A stretch of DNA of 33,114 nt, taken from the NCBI RefSeq assembly GCF_000775575.1, contig NZ_JRGN01000309.1, positions 1 through 33,114 on the forward strand, read 5' to 3'. The stretch comes from Planococcus sp. CAU13. Its GTDB lineage: Bacteria; Bacillota; Bacilli; Bacillales_A; Planococcaceae. The notes beneath the pieces were generated by a model. It was given only the letters and a program-made list of their open reading frames with translations. It was not told the DNA's origin and made no database searches. The translations under genes and the position numbers were made by a program. Shown piece after piece: positions 19,425-28,900 of this stretch; the stretch's first letter is position 1; every line of letters starts with the position of its first letter.

Positions 19425-21456
19425 CGATCCTGTGACGGCGCTGAAAGGCGTCGGCAAACAGGCAGCTGAAACTTTAAAGGAAATGAACATTGAAACGATC
19501 CATGATCTGATCATGACTTTTCCGTTCCGCCACGAAGATTTTCAGCTGAAGGATCTGGTGGACACGCCACATAATGAACGGGTAACTGTGGAGGGAAGGG
19601 TCGAAAGTGAACCTTCCGTCCTTTTTTTAGGAAAAAACAAATCCCGCACGACGGTTCAGGTAATGGTGGGGCGCCATTTGATAAAGGCCGTGTTTTTCAA
19701 CCAGCATTATGTCAAAACCAAGCTGCACATCGGTGAAATCATCACCATCTCAGGAAAGTGGGATCGCGGACGCCAGATCATCACCGTCTCGAACCATTCG
19801 CTCGGCCCCCGTACGGAAGGTGCGGATTTTGAACCGGTATACAGCCTGAAGGGGTCTATGCATCAGAAAACATTCCGCAAGCTGATGCGCCAGGCGCTTG
19901 ACGTTGCAAAAGACGATCTCGAGGAATGCATCCCGCCGAAATTTTTGCAGGAATATAAATTGGTACCACTCGCAGATGCACTGGAATGGGTTCATTTCCC
20001 GCCGAACGGCGACTCGCTGAAACAGGCGCGCCGGCGATTCGTTTACGAAGAGCTCCTCATGTTTCAGTTGAAAATGCAGGCTTTGCGCAAAAAGAACCGC
20101 GAAGAGGAAGGCGGATCTTTCATTGACTACGACGTTGAAAAGGTACGGAATTTCGTTCAGTCTTTGCCGTTCGAATTGACCGAAGCACAAAAACGGGTCG
20201 TCAATGAAATTTCCAAAGATATGAAAGAGCCGTTCCGCATGAACCGGCTGCTGCAGGGAGATGTGGGATCCGGCAAGACGGTTGTCGCGGCGATCGCTCT
20301 ATATGCCACGGTTACTGCCGGTGTGCAGGGAGCGTTGATGGCACCGACGGAAATACTGGCTGAACAGCACGCCAACACGCTTGAGCAATGGTTCCGGCCG
20401 TTTCCCATTACGATCGCCCTTCTGACGGGTTCAGTCAAAGGCAAAAAACGTCAGCTGATCCTGCAGCAATTGGCGGCGGGGGAAATCGATATTCTGATCG
20501 GCACCCATGCGCTGATCCAGCCGGATGTCCAGTTCAAAAAACTGGGTCTCGTCATAACGGATGAACAGCACCGTTTTGGTGTGGACCAGCGGCGCGTCTT
20601 AAAAGACAAAGGCTATAACCCGGACGTTCTTTTTATGACGGCGACACCGATTCCACGGACGCTTGCGATTTCCGCTTTCGGGGAAATGGATGTGTCGGTA
20701 ATTGACGAAATGCCGGTCGGCCGAAAAGAAATCCAGACGTTCTGGATGAAAAAAGACATGTTCGGGAAAATCGTCGGCCGGATGGAAAAAGAACTGGCAG
20801 CAGGACGCCAGGCATATGTCATTTGCCCGCTGATCGAAGAGTCGGATAAACTCGATTTTCAGAATGCGGTGGAACTGTACAGCCAGCTGTCGAGTTATTT
20901 CCATGGCAAATATACAGTCGGTCTGATGCACGGGCGTCTGCATTCGGACGAGAAAGAAGAAACGATGCGTTCTTTCACAGAAGGCGAAATTGCGGTGCTT
21001 GTGTCAACGACGGTCGTCGAAGTCGGCGTCAACGTACCAAATGCCTCGTTCATGCTGATCTATGACGCGGAACGTTTCGGTCTTTCGCAGCTTCACCAAT
21101 TGCGTGGCCGTGTCGGGCGTGGCAGCGAACAATCCTATTGCGTGCTGCTGGCCGATCCGAAAACGGAAATCGGCAAAGAGCGGATGACTTCAATGACTGA
21201 AACGAACGATGGATTCGTACTGGCTGAGAAGGATTTGAAATTACGGGGACCGGGAGATTTCTTTGGACGCAAACAAAGCGGTCTGCCTGAATTCAAAATG
21301 GCTGATCTGATCCACGATTACCGGGCGCTGGAAACAGCCAGAAAAGATGCGGAAAGCCTCGTCAACAGTGACGATTTCTGGACCAGTGATGAAACCGCGT
21401 GCCTGCGGAAGATGCTGGAGGAATCCGGTGCGTTGTCGATGGCGCGGCTCGATTAG
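19393..21456 (+). CDS. recG: ATP-dependent DNA helicase RecG
   Basis: RecG remodels stalled forks, branch-migrates Holliday junctions and processes R-loops. An N-terminal wedge domain with an OB fold (about 60-160) precedes the helicase lobes. Visible motifs are Walker A GDVGSGKT near 290, the DEQHRFG box near 390, TATPIPRT, and the lobe-2 run VVEVGVNVPNA and QLRGRVGRG; the last third carries the usual translocation (TRG) region. Start choice is open. TTG 19393 has GGAGG 9 bases upstream and gives 687 residues. GTG 19414 gives 680, nearer the B. subtilis length of about 682, but has no clear ribosome site. Both overlap the end of sdaAA. Confidence 0.93.
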   Translation: MAARLSAVASNDPVTALKGVGKQAAETLKEMNIETIHDLIMTFPFRHEDFQLKDLVDTPHNERVTVEGRVESEPSVLFLGKNKSRTTVQVMVGRHLIKAVFFNQHYVKTKLHIGEIITISGKWDRGRQIITVSNHSLGPRTEGADFEPVYSLKGSMHQKTFRKLMRQALDVAKDDLEECIPPKFLQEYKLVPLADALEWVHFPPNGDSLKQARRRFVYEELLMFQLKMQALRKKNREEEGGSFIDYDVEKVRNFVQSLPFELTEAQKRVVNEISKDMKEPFRMNRLLQGDVGSGKTVVAAIALYATVTAGVQGALMAPTEILAEQHANTLEQWFRPFPITIALLTGSVKGKKRQLILQQLAAGEIDILIGTHALIQPDVQFKKLGLVITDEQHRFGVDQRRVLKDKGYNPDVLFMTATPIPRTLAISAFGEMDVSVIDEMPVGRKEIQTFWMKKDMFGKIVGRMEKELAAGRQAYVICPLIEESDKLDFQNAVELYSQLSSYFHGKYTVGLMHGRLHSDEKEETMRSFTEGEIAVLVSTTVVEVGVNVPNASFMLIYDAERFGLSQLHQLRGRVGRGSEQSYCVLLADPKTEIGKERMTSMTETNDGFVLAEKDLKLRGPGDFFGRKQSGLPEFKMADLIHDYRALETARKDAESLVNSDDFWTSDETACLRKMLEESGALSMARLD

Positions 21457-21497
21457 GAATGCAGGACGTAAGATTCGTCCTTGCATTCTTTTTTTTA
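21457..21497 (+). terminator. Rho-independent terminator of recG
   Basis: GAATGCA-GGACG (21457-21468) pairs with CGTCC-T-TGCATTC (21476-21488), with one bulged T and a T-run to 21495 and beyond. It starts directly at the recG stop. Its 3' arm also holds the likely -35 box of fapR. Confidence 0.88.
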
Positions 21498-21509
21498 TTT
21501 CCATATACT
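21481..21509 (+). promoter_or_regulatory. Candidate sigma-A promoter of fapR operon
   Basis: TTGCAT (21481-21486), a 17-base spacer and TATACT (21504-21509) form a good promoter. It would start transcription around 21515, exactly where the FapR-type operator begins. The -35 box overlaps the recG terminator stem. Confidence 0.6.
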
Positions 21510-21513
21510 GATG

Positions 21514-21530
21514 TTAGTACCAAGTGCTAA
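21514..21530 (+). promoter_or_regulatory. FapR operator
   Basis: The 17 bases TTAGTACCAAGTGCTAA form an inverted repeat, half-sites TTAGTAC and GTGCTAA, with one mismatch from perfect symmetry. This matches the known FapR site pattern. It lies between the candidate -10 box and the fapR start codon, so FapR binding would block initiation. Malonyl-CoA releases FapR in known systems. Confidence 0.85.
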
Positions 21531-21547
21531 TAGCGGGCGGTGACAAA

Positions 21548-22132
21548 GTGAAACGGACAAAAAGAGAGCGGCAAAAAGCGCTGAAAGACTCGATCAGTGA
21601 CAATCCATTTGTGACGGACGAAGAGCTGTCGGCCGAATTTGATGTCAGTGTGCAGACAATCCGCCTGGATCGGATGGAGTTATCGATTCCGGAACTGCGC
21701 GAACGGATCAAGCATGTGGCCGTAAAAACGTTTGAAGATGAAGTGAAATCCCTGCCGATTGATGAAGTGATCGGGGAAATCATCGATATCGAATTGGACG
21801 AAAAAGCGATTTCAATTTTCGATGTGAAACCGGAGCACGTTTTCCAGCGCAATCAGATTGCGAGGGGGCATCATCTCTTTGCTCAGGCGAATTCGCTGGC
21901 GGTCGCAATCATGAATGAAGAATTGGCGTTGACTGTAAAATCGGAGCTGCAATTCCTGCGTCCTGTCAAAGCGGGCCAGCGCATTGTGGCGAAAGCAACG
22001 GTGATCGACCGGCAGCCGGAAAAAAACAGGGCGCATGTGAAAGTTGTTTCAACGGTTGACCAGGTGACTGTATTTATCGGCACATTTGAAATGTACCGAA
22101 TGACGGAACAAAGCGAAGGTGAAGCAAAATGA
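21548..22132 (+). CDS. fapR: Transcription factor FapR, fatty acid and phospholipid regulator
   Basis: FapR represses genes of fatty acid and phospholipid synthesis and is relieved by malonyl-CoA, matching lipid output to precursor supply. The 194-residue product has an N-terminal DeoR-like helix-turn-helix (about 1-50, [10 protein letters not shown] then [20 protein letters not shown]) and a C-terminal hot-dog fold (about 75-190) for the effector. The frame is open back to GTG 21524, but that lies inside the operator. GTG 21548 has GGCGGTGA just upstream and gives a start MKRTKRERQ like B. subtilis FapR. It overlaps plsX by four bases and heads its own regulated operon. Confidence 0.96.
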   Translation: MKRTKRERQKALKDSISDNPFVTDEELSAEFDVSVQTIRLDRMELSIPELRERIKHVAVKTFEDEVKSLPIDEVIGEIIDIELDEKAISIFDVKPEHVFQRNQIARGHHLFAQANSLAVAIMNEELALTVKSELQFLRPVKAGQRIVAKATVIDRQPEKNRAHVKVVSTVDQVTVFIGTFEMYRMTEQSEGEAK

Positions 22133-23121
22133 AAATAGCAGTGGATGCAATGGGCGGGGACAACGCACCAAAAGAAATCATCGAAGGTGTGTTCAGGGCG
22201 CTGGACGAATTTCAGGACTTGGAAATCCAGCTTTTCGGCCATCAGGAAAAAATGCAGCAATACATAAAAGAACACGAACGGCTAACGGTCTTCCATTGTG
22301 AAGAAATCATCGGGGCAGAAGATGATCCCGTGCGTTCGGTCAGAAGGAAAAAAGACGCTTCGATGGTGCGCATGGCGCAGGCAGTTAAAGATGGCACTGC
22401 GGATGCCTGTGTATCTGCCGGCAACACCGGCGGCCTGATGTCAGCCGGACTCTTCATCGTCGGGCGAATTGACGGTGTCGACCGGCCGGCGCTCGCGCCG
22501 ACTCTGCCGACGATCGATGGTAAAGGTTTTGTCATGCTGGATATGGGGGCAAACGCTGAAGCGCGTCCAGAGCATCTTGTGCAATACGCGATTATGGGCA
22601 GCATTTACGCCGAAAAAGTGCGCGGCATTCAGAATCCAACTGTGGGACTCTTAAATATCGGCACCGAAGAGAAAAAAGGAAATGACCTGACGAAAGCCGC
22701 TTTTCCCCTACTGAAGGAAGCGCCAGTCAATTTTATCGGCAATGTGGAATCCCGTGATTTATTGAATGGAGCCGCTGATGTCGTCGTGACCGACGGCTTT
22801 ACCGGCAATATGGTATTGAAGACGATTGAAGGCACCGCGATGAACGTATTTGCGATGATCAAAGATGTATTCATGTCATCAATGAAAACAAAAATCGCTG
22901 CGGCTCTTGTCAAGGAAGATATGCGCGGCTTGAAAGGGATGCTCGATTACAGTGAATACGGCGGCGCAGGATTATTCGGCCTGAAAGCACCAGTCATTAA
23001 AGCACACGGCTCCTCCAACAGCACGGCTTTCTTTAATGCTATCCGCCAGACCCGTACGATGATTGAGTATGACGTGACGGGCACCATTTACAATACGTTG
23101 AAAAAGGAGCAGTCAGAATGA
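22129..23121 (+). CDS. plsX: Phosphate acyltransferase PlsX
   Basis: PlsX converts acyl-ACP and phosphate to acyl phosphate, the donor for PlsY in the first phospholipid step, acting peripherally at the membrane. The 330-residue product begins [20 protein letters not shown], the family signature. It continues with [31 protein letters not shown], the [10 protein letters not shown] motif and the C-terminal [20 protein letters not shown]. The ATG overlaps the fapR stop, with GAAGGTGA upstream. Together with FakA at 16020, it supplies acyl phosphate from two sources. Confidence 0.97.
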   Translation: MKIAVDAMGGDNAPKEIIEGVFRALDEFQDLEIQLFGHQEKMQQYIKEHERLTVFHCEEIIGAEDDPVRSVRRKKDASMVRMAQAVKDGTADACVSAGNTGGLMSAGLFIVGRIDGVDRPALAPTLPTIDGKGFVMLDMGANAEARPEHLVQYAIMGSIYAEKVRGIQNPTVGLLNIGTEEKKGNDLTKAAFPLLKEAPVNFIGNVESRDLLNGAADVVVTDGFTGNMVLKTIEGTAMNVFAMIKDVFMSSMKTKIAAALVKEDMRGLKGMLDYSEYGGAGLFGLKAPVIKAHGSSNSTAFFNAIRQTRTMIEYDVTGTIYNTLKKEQSE

Positions 23122-24053
23122 CGAAAATCGCATTTATCTACCCGGGGCAAGGGTCCCAGACAGTCGGAATGGGCGCTTCTTTTTTAATCGATGAAAGAAG
23201 CCGCGGTTTTTTCGAGACAGCCGACAAAGTGCTGGGGATGAAACTGTCGACTTTGATGCTGGAAGGGCCGGCAGAAGAGCTGACCCTTACCTATAATGCA
23301 CAGCCGGCTTTGCTGACAGTCAGTTCGATGATCACAGAGCGCCTTGCACGTGTTGGGGTTGTGCCTTCCTATACGGCCGGTCATAGCCTCGGCGAATACA
23401 GCGCGCTGGAAGCTTCAGGCGTCCTGAAATTTGAAAAAGCTGTGGAAATCGTGCACAAACGCGGCCTTTTCATGAATGAGGCAGTGCCTGCCGGTCAAGG
23501 GACAATGGCGGCGATTCTAGGCATGGATAGCAAAGAACTGGAAGAAGTGACCAATCATGTAACGGATACAACAGGCATTGTGCAGCTGGCCAACTTGAAC
23601 AGTCCAGGTCAGATCGTCATTTCCGGCACAAAAGCCGGAGTTGAAGAAGCCTGCAGACTGGCAAAGGAAAATGGTGCTAAACGGGCGATTCCGCTTGATG
23701 TGAGCGGACCGTTCCATTCGGAATTGATGCGTCCGGCATCCCAGGATCTGGCGGAAGTCTTAAGCAAAGCCTTTTTGATGGATGCCCACGTACCGGTTGT
23801 CGCAAACGTAACGGCAGAACCTGAAACACATGCAGCGCAGATCCAGGATCTGCTCGTGCGCCAATTATATTCTCCTGTGTTATGGGAGCAATCGGTGCGC
23901 AATATGATCGAATTGGGTGTCACTGTATTTATTGAAATCGGTCCGGGTAAAGTTTTGAGCGGATTGGTGAAAAAAATAGACCGTTCAGTGACGGTATTGC
24001 CGGTAAATGATTTGGAATCTCTGGAAAACGCAATTGAGGAGCTGAAAAAATGA
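23118..24053 (+). CDS. fabD: Malonyl-CoA:ACP transacylase
   Basis: FabD moves malonyl from CoA to acyl carrier protein, loading the extender unit for fatty acid synthesis. The 311-residue product has YPGQGSQ at 8-14, the nucleophile elbow GHSLG with Ser90, and catalytic His200 in GPFHSELM. Near the end [13 protein letters not shown] matches the family. A GGAG ribosome site is located inside the end of plsX, and the ATG overlaps its stop codon. It lies third in the FapR-controlled operon. Confidence 0.97.
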   Translation: MTKIAFIYPGQGSQTVGMGASFLIDERSRGFFETADKVLGMKLSTLMLEGPAEELTLTYNAQPALLTVSSMITERLARVGVVPSYTAGHSLGEYSALEASGVLKFEKAVEIVHKRGLFMNEAVPAGQGTMAAILGMDSKELEEVTNHVTDTTGIVQLANLNSPGQIVISGTKAGVEEACRLAKENGAKRAIPLDVSGPFHSELMRPASQDLAEVLSKAFLMDAHVPVVANVTAEPETHAAQIQDLLVRQLYSPVLWEQSVRNMIELGVTVFIEIGPGKVLSGLVKKIDRSVTVLPVNDLESLENAIEELKK

Positions 24054-24796
24054 GCGATCTTACAGGAAAGACTGCCATCATCACCGGTGCTTCAAGGGGC
24101 ATCGGCGCAGAAATTGCCCGTCGTTTCGCACAGGCCGGCGCGAAAATTGTCGTCAATTACAGCGGCAGTCAGGCAAAAGCGGAAGCGGTCGTAGAAACGA
24201 TTAAGGAACACGGTGGTGAAGCCATCGCTGTCAAAGCGAATGTGGCGGATGCAGACGACGTCAAAGCGATGGTGGATGCGGCGATGGAGGCATTCGGCTC
24301 TGTCGATATCCTGGTCAATAATGCGGGCATCACGCGAGACAACCTGATGATGCGCATGAAAGACGATGAATGGGATGATGTCATCAACACCAATTTAAAA
24401 GGTGTGTTCGTCTGCACAAAAGCGGTCACGCGCCAAATGATGAAACAGCGCTCAGGACGCATCGTCAACATTGCATCTATTGTCGGTGTGATGGGCAATG
24501 CCGGCCAGGCCAATTACGTCGCTTCAAAAGCGGGCGTTATCGGCCTGACGAAGACGACGGCCAGGGAACTGGCTTCAAGAGGCATTACAGCAAACGCAGT
24601 GGCCCCAGGTTTTATTACCACTGACATGACGGATGGTTTGAATGATGACATTCAAAAAACGATGCTGGCGCAGATTCCGCTCGGCCGCTTCGGCAAGCCG
24701 GAAGAAGTGGCGAAAGCTGCCTTGTTCCTGGCATCGGATGAGGCTTCCTATATGACCGGTCAGACGCTCCATCTTGATGGCGGAATGGTCATGTAA
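24050..24796 (+). CDS. fabG: 3-oxoacyl-ACP reductase FabG
   Basis: FabG reduces 3-oxoacyl-ACP with NADPH in the fatty acid elongation cycle. The 248 residues form a short-chain dehydrogenase with the cofactor motif TGASRGIG (12-19), NNAG near 90-93, and the catalytic Ser143, Tyr156 and Lys160 in the YVASK motif. The C-terminus ends [13 protein letters not shown], usual for FabG. The ATG overlaps the fabD stop, and GAGGAG lies about 8 bases before it. FapR-box control of the operon start probably covers this gene. Confidence 0.97.
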   Translation: MSDLTGKTAIITGASRGIGAEIARRFAQAGAKIVVNYSGSQAKAEAVVETIKEHGGEAIAVKANVADADDVKAMVDAAMEAFGSVDILVNNAGITRDNLMMRMKDDEWDDVINTNLKGVFVCTKAVTRQMMKQRSGRIVNIASIVGVMGNAGQANYVASKAGVIGLTKTTARELASRGITANAVAPGFITTDMTDGLNDDIQKTMLAQIPLGRFGKPEEVAKAALFLASDEASYMTGQTLHLDGGMVM

Positions 24797-24814
24797 TTTA
24801 TTTTTCGGTATACT
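24786..24814 (+). promoter_or_regulatory. Possible extra promoter before acpP
   Basis: TATACT (24809-24814) lies 22 bases before the acpP start, and TGGTCA (24786-24791) is a partial -35 match at 17 bases. An extra promoter would help make the very abundant carrier protein, but the -35 box is weak and overlaps the fabG end. Confidence 0.3.
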
Positions 24815-24836
24815 GCATTGAGGGGAGGTGACGACA

Positions 24837-25073
24837 TTGGCAACAGTACTGGAGAGAGTAACGAAAGTAATCGTGGATCGTCTGGGTGTAGAAGAGAACG
24901 AAGTGAAACTTGAAGCTTCCTTTACAGGAGATCTTGGAGCTGATTCACTTGACGTAGTGGAACTGGTCATGGAACTTGAAGATGAGTTCGACATGGAGAT
25001 TTCTGATGAAGATGCAGAAGGCATGTCCACAGTAGGAGACGCAGTTTCTTACATTGAGAAGAAGCAAGCATAA
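24837..25073 (+). CDS. acpP: Acyl carrier protein
   Basis: AcpP carries growing acyl chains on a 4'-phosphopantetheine arm for fatty acid and phospholipid synthesis. The 78-residue acidic product contains [18 protein letters not shown], where Ser37 takes the cofactor, then [20 protein letters not shown]. The frame is open back to GTG 24828, but that base triplet is part of the strong GGGGAGGTG ribosome site. TTG 24837 lies 6 bases after that site and gives the normal length, starting [18 protein letters not shown]. It is the last gene of the lipid cluster, 40 bases after fabG, and is followed by a long hairpin. Confidence 0.97.
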   Translation: MATVLERVTKVIVDRLGVEENEVKLEASFTGDLGADSLDVVELVMELEDEFDMEISDEDAEGMSTVGDAVSYIEKKQA

Positions 25074-25097
25074 TTTTATTTTGAATGATAAAAGACC

Positions 25098-25148
25098 TTG
25101 ACGCATGATCGCCCGAAGCCGGAGCGGTTATGCGTCAATTCATTTTTT
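25098..25148 (+). terminator. Rho-independent terminator of the fapR-acpP operon
   Basis: TTGACGCATGATCGC (25098-25112) pairs with GCGGTTATGCGTCAA (25124-25138) over 15 base pairs including two G-T pairs. The loop is 11 bases and TTCATTTTTT follows. Its T-run also contains the first bases of the proposed rnc -35 box. Confidence 0.9.
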
Positions 25149-25175
25149 GCGTTACCGCTGAAAAACAGGTAAAAT
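25147..25175 (+). promoter_or_regulatory. Candidate rnc-smc promoter
   Basis: TTGCGT (25147-25152), then exactly 17 bases, then TAAAAT (25170-25175), 33 bases before the rnc ATG. The -35 box is modest, but position behind a terminator and ideal spacing support it. Confidence 0.45.
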
Positions 25176-25208
25176 TGACGGAAGAACAATAGAGGAAGGC
25201 AGATAAAA

Positions 25209-25964
25209 ATGGCAATTAAAAAAAATATAAATCAACAAAAGCCTGGAGTGTTGAGTGACAGTGTCAAAAATGCATTCAGCCAGCTTCAAAAAGAATTGAA
25301 GGTCACCTTCCGGAATCCGGCACTGCTGTATCAGGCATTCACCCATTCATCTTATGTGAATGAGCATCGACGAAAAAAATTCACCGACAACGAGCGCCTC
25401 GAATTTCTCGGTGACGCCGTATTGGAATTATCGGTTTCCCATTATCTGTATATGAAATACCCCGACATGAGTGAAGGCGAATTGACGAAGCTGCGGGCAT
25501 CGATTGTCTGCGAACCTTCGCTCGTACTGTTTGCCAACGAGCTGGATTTCGGCAATTACATTTTGCTGGGCAAAGGGGAAGAGCTGACAGGCGGAAGAAC
25601 ACGTCCGGCACTTCTTGCCGATGTATTCGAATCCTTTATCGGGGCATTGTATCTGGATCAGGGGCTGGAACCGGTCGTTTCGTTTTTGGAAGTGATTCTT
25701 TTCCCGAAAGTGGAAATCGGTGCTTTTTCGCATGTGATGGATTATAAAAGCCAGCTGCAGGAAATCGTACAGCAAAAAAATTCCGGAGCATTGAGCTATG
25801 AAATTATTGATGAAAAAGGACCTGCGCACAGCCGTATATTTGTGACGCGTGTGACTTTGGCTGACGAGGAACTGGGCATAGGAAACGGACGGTCCAAAAA
25901 AGAAGCGGAACAGCAGGCGGCCCAGCTGGCAATCCGTAAATTGCAGCAGGCAATGGAGGACTAG
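25209..25964 (+). CDS. rnc: Ribonuclease III
   Basis: RNase III cuts double-stranded RNA and processes rRNA precursors and the 4.5S RNA of SRP. The 251-residue product has an N-terminal extension of about 20 residues, then the catalytic domain with the signature [13 protein letters not shown] (Glu65, Asp69) and [13 protein letters not shown] with Asp138 and Glu141. A double-stranded RNA-binding domain occupies about 178-250 ([13 protein letters not shown] to [13 protein letters not shown]). GAGGAAGG lies 8-10 bases before the ATG. smc begins 3 bases after its stop; the rnc-smc-ftsY order is conserved in Bacillales. Confidence 0.96.
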   Translation: MAIKKNINQQKPGVLSDSVKNAFSQLQKELKVTFRNPALLYQAFTHSSYVNEHRRKKFTDNERLEFLGDAVLELSVSHYLYMKYPDMSEGELTKLRASIVCEPSLVLFANELDFGNYILLGKGEELTGGRTRPALLADVFESFIGALYLDQGLEPVVSFLEVILFPKVEIGAFSHVMDYKSQLQEIVQQKNSGALSYEIIDEKGPAHSRIFVTRVTLADEELGIGNGRSKKEAEQQAAQLAIRKLQQAMED

Positions 25965-25967
25965 AGA

Positions 25968-28900
25968 ATGTTTTTGAAGAGATTGGAAGTAATGGGGTTC
26001 AAATCGTTTGCTGATCGCATCGGCATTGATTTTGTTCCCGGGGTTACAGCAGTTGTTGGCCCGAATGGCAGCGGGAAAAGCAACGTGACCGATGCGATTC
26101 GCTGGGTTCTCGGAGAACAGTCCGCCAAATCGCTTCGCGGCGGCAAAATGGAAGATGTCATCTTTGCCGGCAGTGATTCGCGTAAACCGCTGAATTTTGC
26201 CGAAGTCACTTTGGTGCTCGATAATACTGATGGACGCGTCCCTCTTGATTACAGTGAAGTCAGTGTAACGAGAAGGGTTTTTCGAAGTGGGGAAAGCGCC
26301 TATCTGTTAAACAAGCAAAATTGCCGGTTAAAGGATATAACCGATCTTTTTATGGACTCCGGGTTAGGGAAAGAAGCTTTTTCAATCATTTCCCAGGGAC
26401 GGGTTGATGAAATCCTCAACAGCAAAGCCGAAGAACGCCGCTCAATTTTTGAAGAAGCGGCTGGTGTGCTGAAATACAAACAGCGCAAGAAAAAAGCGGA
26501 AGTGAAGTTAAATGAAACCGATGAGAACCTGAACCGGGTCCTGGATATCCTCCACGAGCTTGATGGCCGCATGGAGCCTTTGCAGATCCAGGCATCTGCG
26601 GCAAGGGATTATCTGTCGATGAGCGAAGAGCTGAAAGATGCGGACATCGCATTGCTGGCATTTGATGCTGTCCGTCTGCAGCGTGAACTTGAGGAGTTGG
26701 GACGGGACGCTGAAAATCAAAGCAGGAGGGAAATGGAACTTGCTGCGGAGATGGCTGAAAAAGAAGAAACTGTGTCCAAGCTTCGCCAACTCCTGGCGGA
26801 TCTCGACACTCAAATCGACGCTGAACAAAGCAGCCTCATAGAAGCCAGTTCTGAAACGGAAAAATGGGAAGGCCGCAAATTGCTGATGTCTGAGAAAAAG
26901 CACAATGCGGACCGGCAGGCGAAAGGGCTGCAGCAAAGCCTCGAAGCTGAAATGGCTGAAAACCAATCACTTGCTGAAAAACACAGCGAGCAATTGAAAT
27001 TGCTGAAAGAAAGAAAATCCGAACAGCAGCAAATCAGGGATGCAATCAAACAGTTGGAAGATCAATTGAGCAGAACTCCCGCTGATATCGAGAACGAGAT
27101 TGAATCCTTCAAATCGCTCTATATTGAATTGATGAACGAGCAGGCGACGGTCAGAAATGAATTGAAAAACATCGATCTGCAGCAGCAGCAATTGTCCGAA
27201 TCGACAAGCCGGATCGCGCTCCAGCAGGAAGACTTCAGCAGTGAACTGGAGAAACTTGAGAAAGAGCGGCAGGAAGCGGACCGGAAATACGAGGCAATCA
27301 AAGCGCTGCTGGAAGAAAAACGCCGTCTGTACCGTGAAACCGAAAATGACTTTCTTCATAAAAAAGCTTCTTTCGATAAAAAACAGAGCATGCTTTATCA
27401 AGCCTATCAGTCACAAAAGCAACTGGATTCCAGAATTGAGACGTTACAGGAACTGGAAGCCGATTTCTCCGGCTTTTTTCAGGGAGTAAAGGAAGTTCTG
27501 CAGGCGCGTGAACGCGGCCAGTTGAACGGCATAGTCGGAGCTGTTGCTGAAGTTGCGCAAGTAAACCAGGATTTCGCAAAAGCGATTGAAACGGCGCTCG
27601 GTGCATCCAGCCAGCATATCATTGTGGAAAATGAAGAAAATGCGCGCCAGGCGATCAATTTCCTGCGCGAAAAAAGAGCGGGGCGTTCCACGTTCCTGCC
27701 GATGACCGTCATGAAACCGAGAACGATTCCGGAGCATACGCTGAACGCTGTCCGCCAGCATCCGTCGTTCATTAAAATGGCATTTGAGCTGGTGGACTAC
27801 GATCGGTCCTACAGCATGATCATTGAAAATCTTCTCGGCAATGTCATCGTAGCGCATGACCTGAAAGGCGCTACGGCGATTGCACGGCTGACAGGCAATC
27901 GCTTCAGAGTTGTGACACTGGAAGGGGATATCGTCAATGCCGGCGGTTCGATGACCGGCGGGGCCAATAAAACACAGGCATCGTTTTTCACGAGAAAAGC
28001 GGAGCTCGAGCAGCTGCTGGTCCAGGCAAGGGAATTAAAAGAGACGATCGCCGTCGCTGAAAAGACTGTTCAAAAAGAGCAGTCTGAAGTTCACTCCACA
28101 GAACGCAAATTGAACGATTTACGCTCGGAAGGCGAAAAATACCGCGACCTGGAATCTGAACGGGCAATGACGCTGCGTGAAATCAATGCCGTGCTCAATA
28201 CGACAAAAGACCGCTTCAAGGTTTTTCAGGCCGAGCAGAAAAACAGGGGTTCCGATTTGGATGCGGTAACCAGCCGCAAAGAGACGGCATCAACGCGTCT
28301 GGGTGAGATTACTGCGGAATTGACCGGCACTTCGGCCAGAATCGAAGAATTGACCCAGTTCAAACAGCAAAATGAACATGCGCGGGATGCCGTGCTGGTT
28401 AAGTTCGCTGACCAGAAATCCCGTCTGGCAGTCATGAAAGAACGTGTTAACCAATTGACGGAAAGTGAAGCTGAATTATTGGAACGCAAGAACAAAAGCG
28501 ACCGCAAACTGAGCGAAATCCGCGCAGAGCTCGAGTGGCTGCAATCGGAAGAAGCGGCCAAGGTTTATTCAGATGAAGAAATCATTGCGGAAATTAAGAA
28601 ATGGACCCATAAAAAACAGACTGGCCTGGAAAAAATCAGCCGCTTAAAAGAACGGCGCACGGAAAATCATACACGTTTGACGGCGCTGGAGCAGGAATTG
28701 AAAGAGATTCAGCGGCTGCATAAAGGTTTTGTCGAAGCGATTCGCATCTGCGAAGTCAAAACGACCCGCCTGGATGTCCAGATTCAAAATCTGCTTGGCC
28801 AATTGGAGGCCGATTACGGGCTGACACTTGAACAGGCGGCGCAATTTGAACTCGCGGATGAAGAAGACGTCGTGCGCAAAGGAGTCAAACTGCTGAAGCA

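Noticed and set aside
24828-24836. GTG at 24828 as the acpP start.
   Set aside because: The codon is part of the GGGGAGGTG ribosome site, and the extra three residues are not usual in AcpP.
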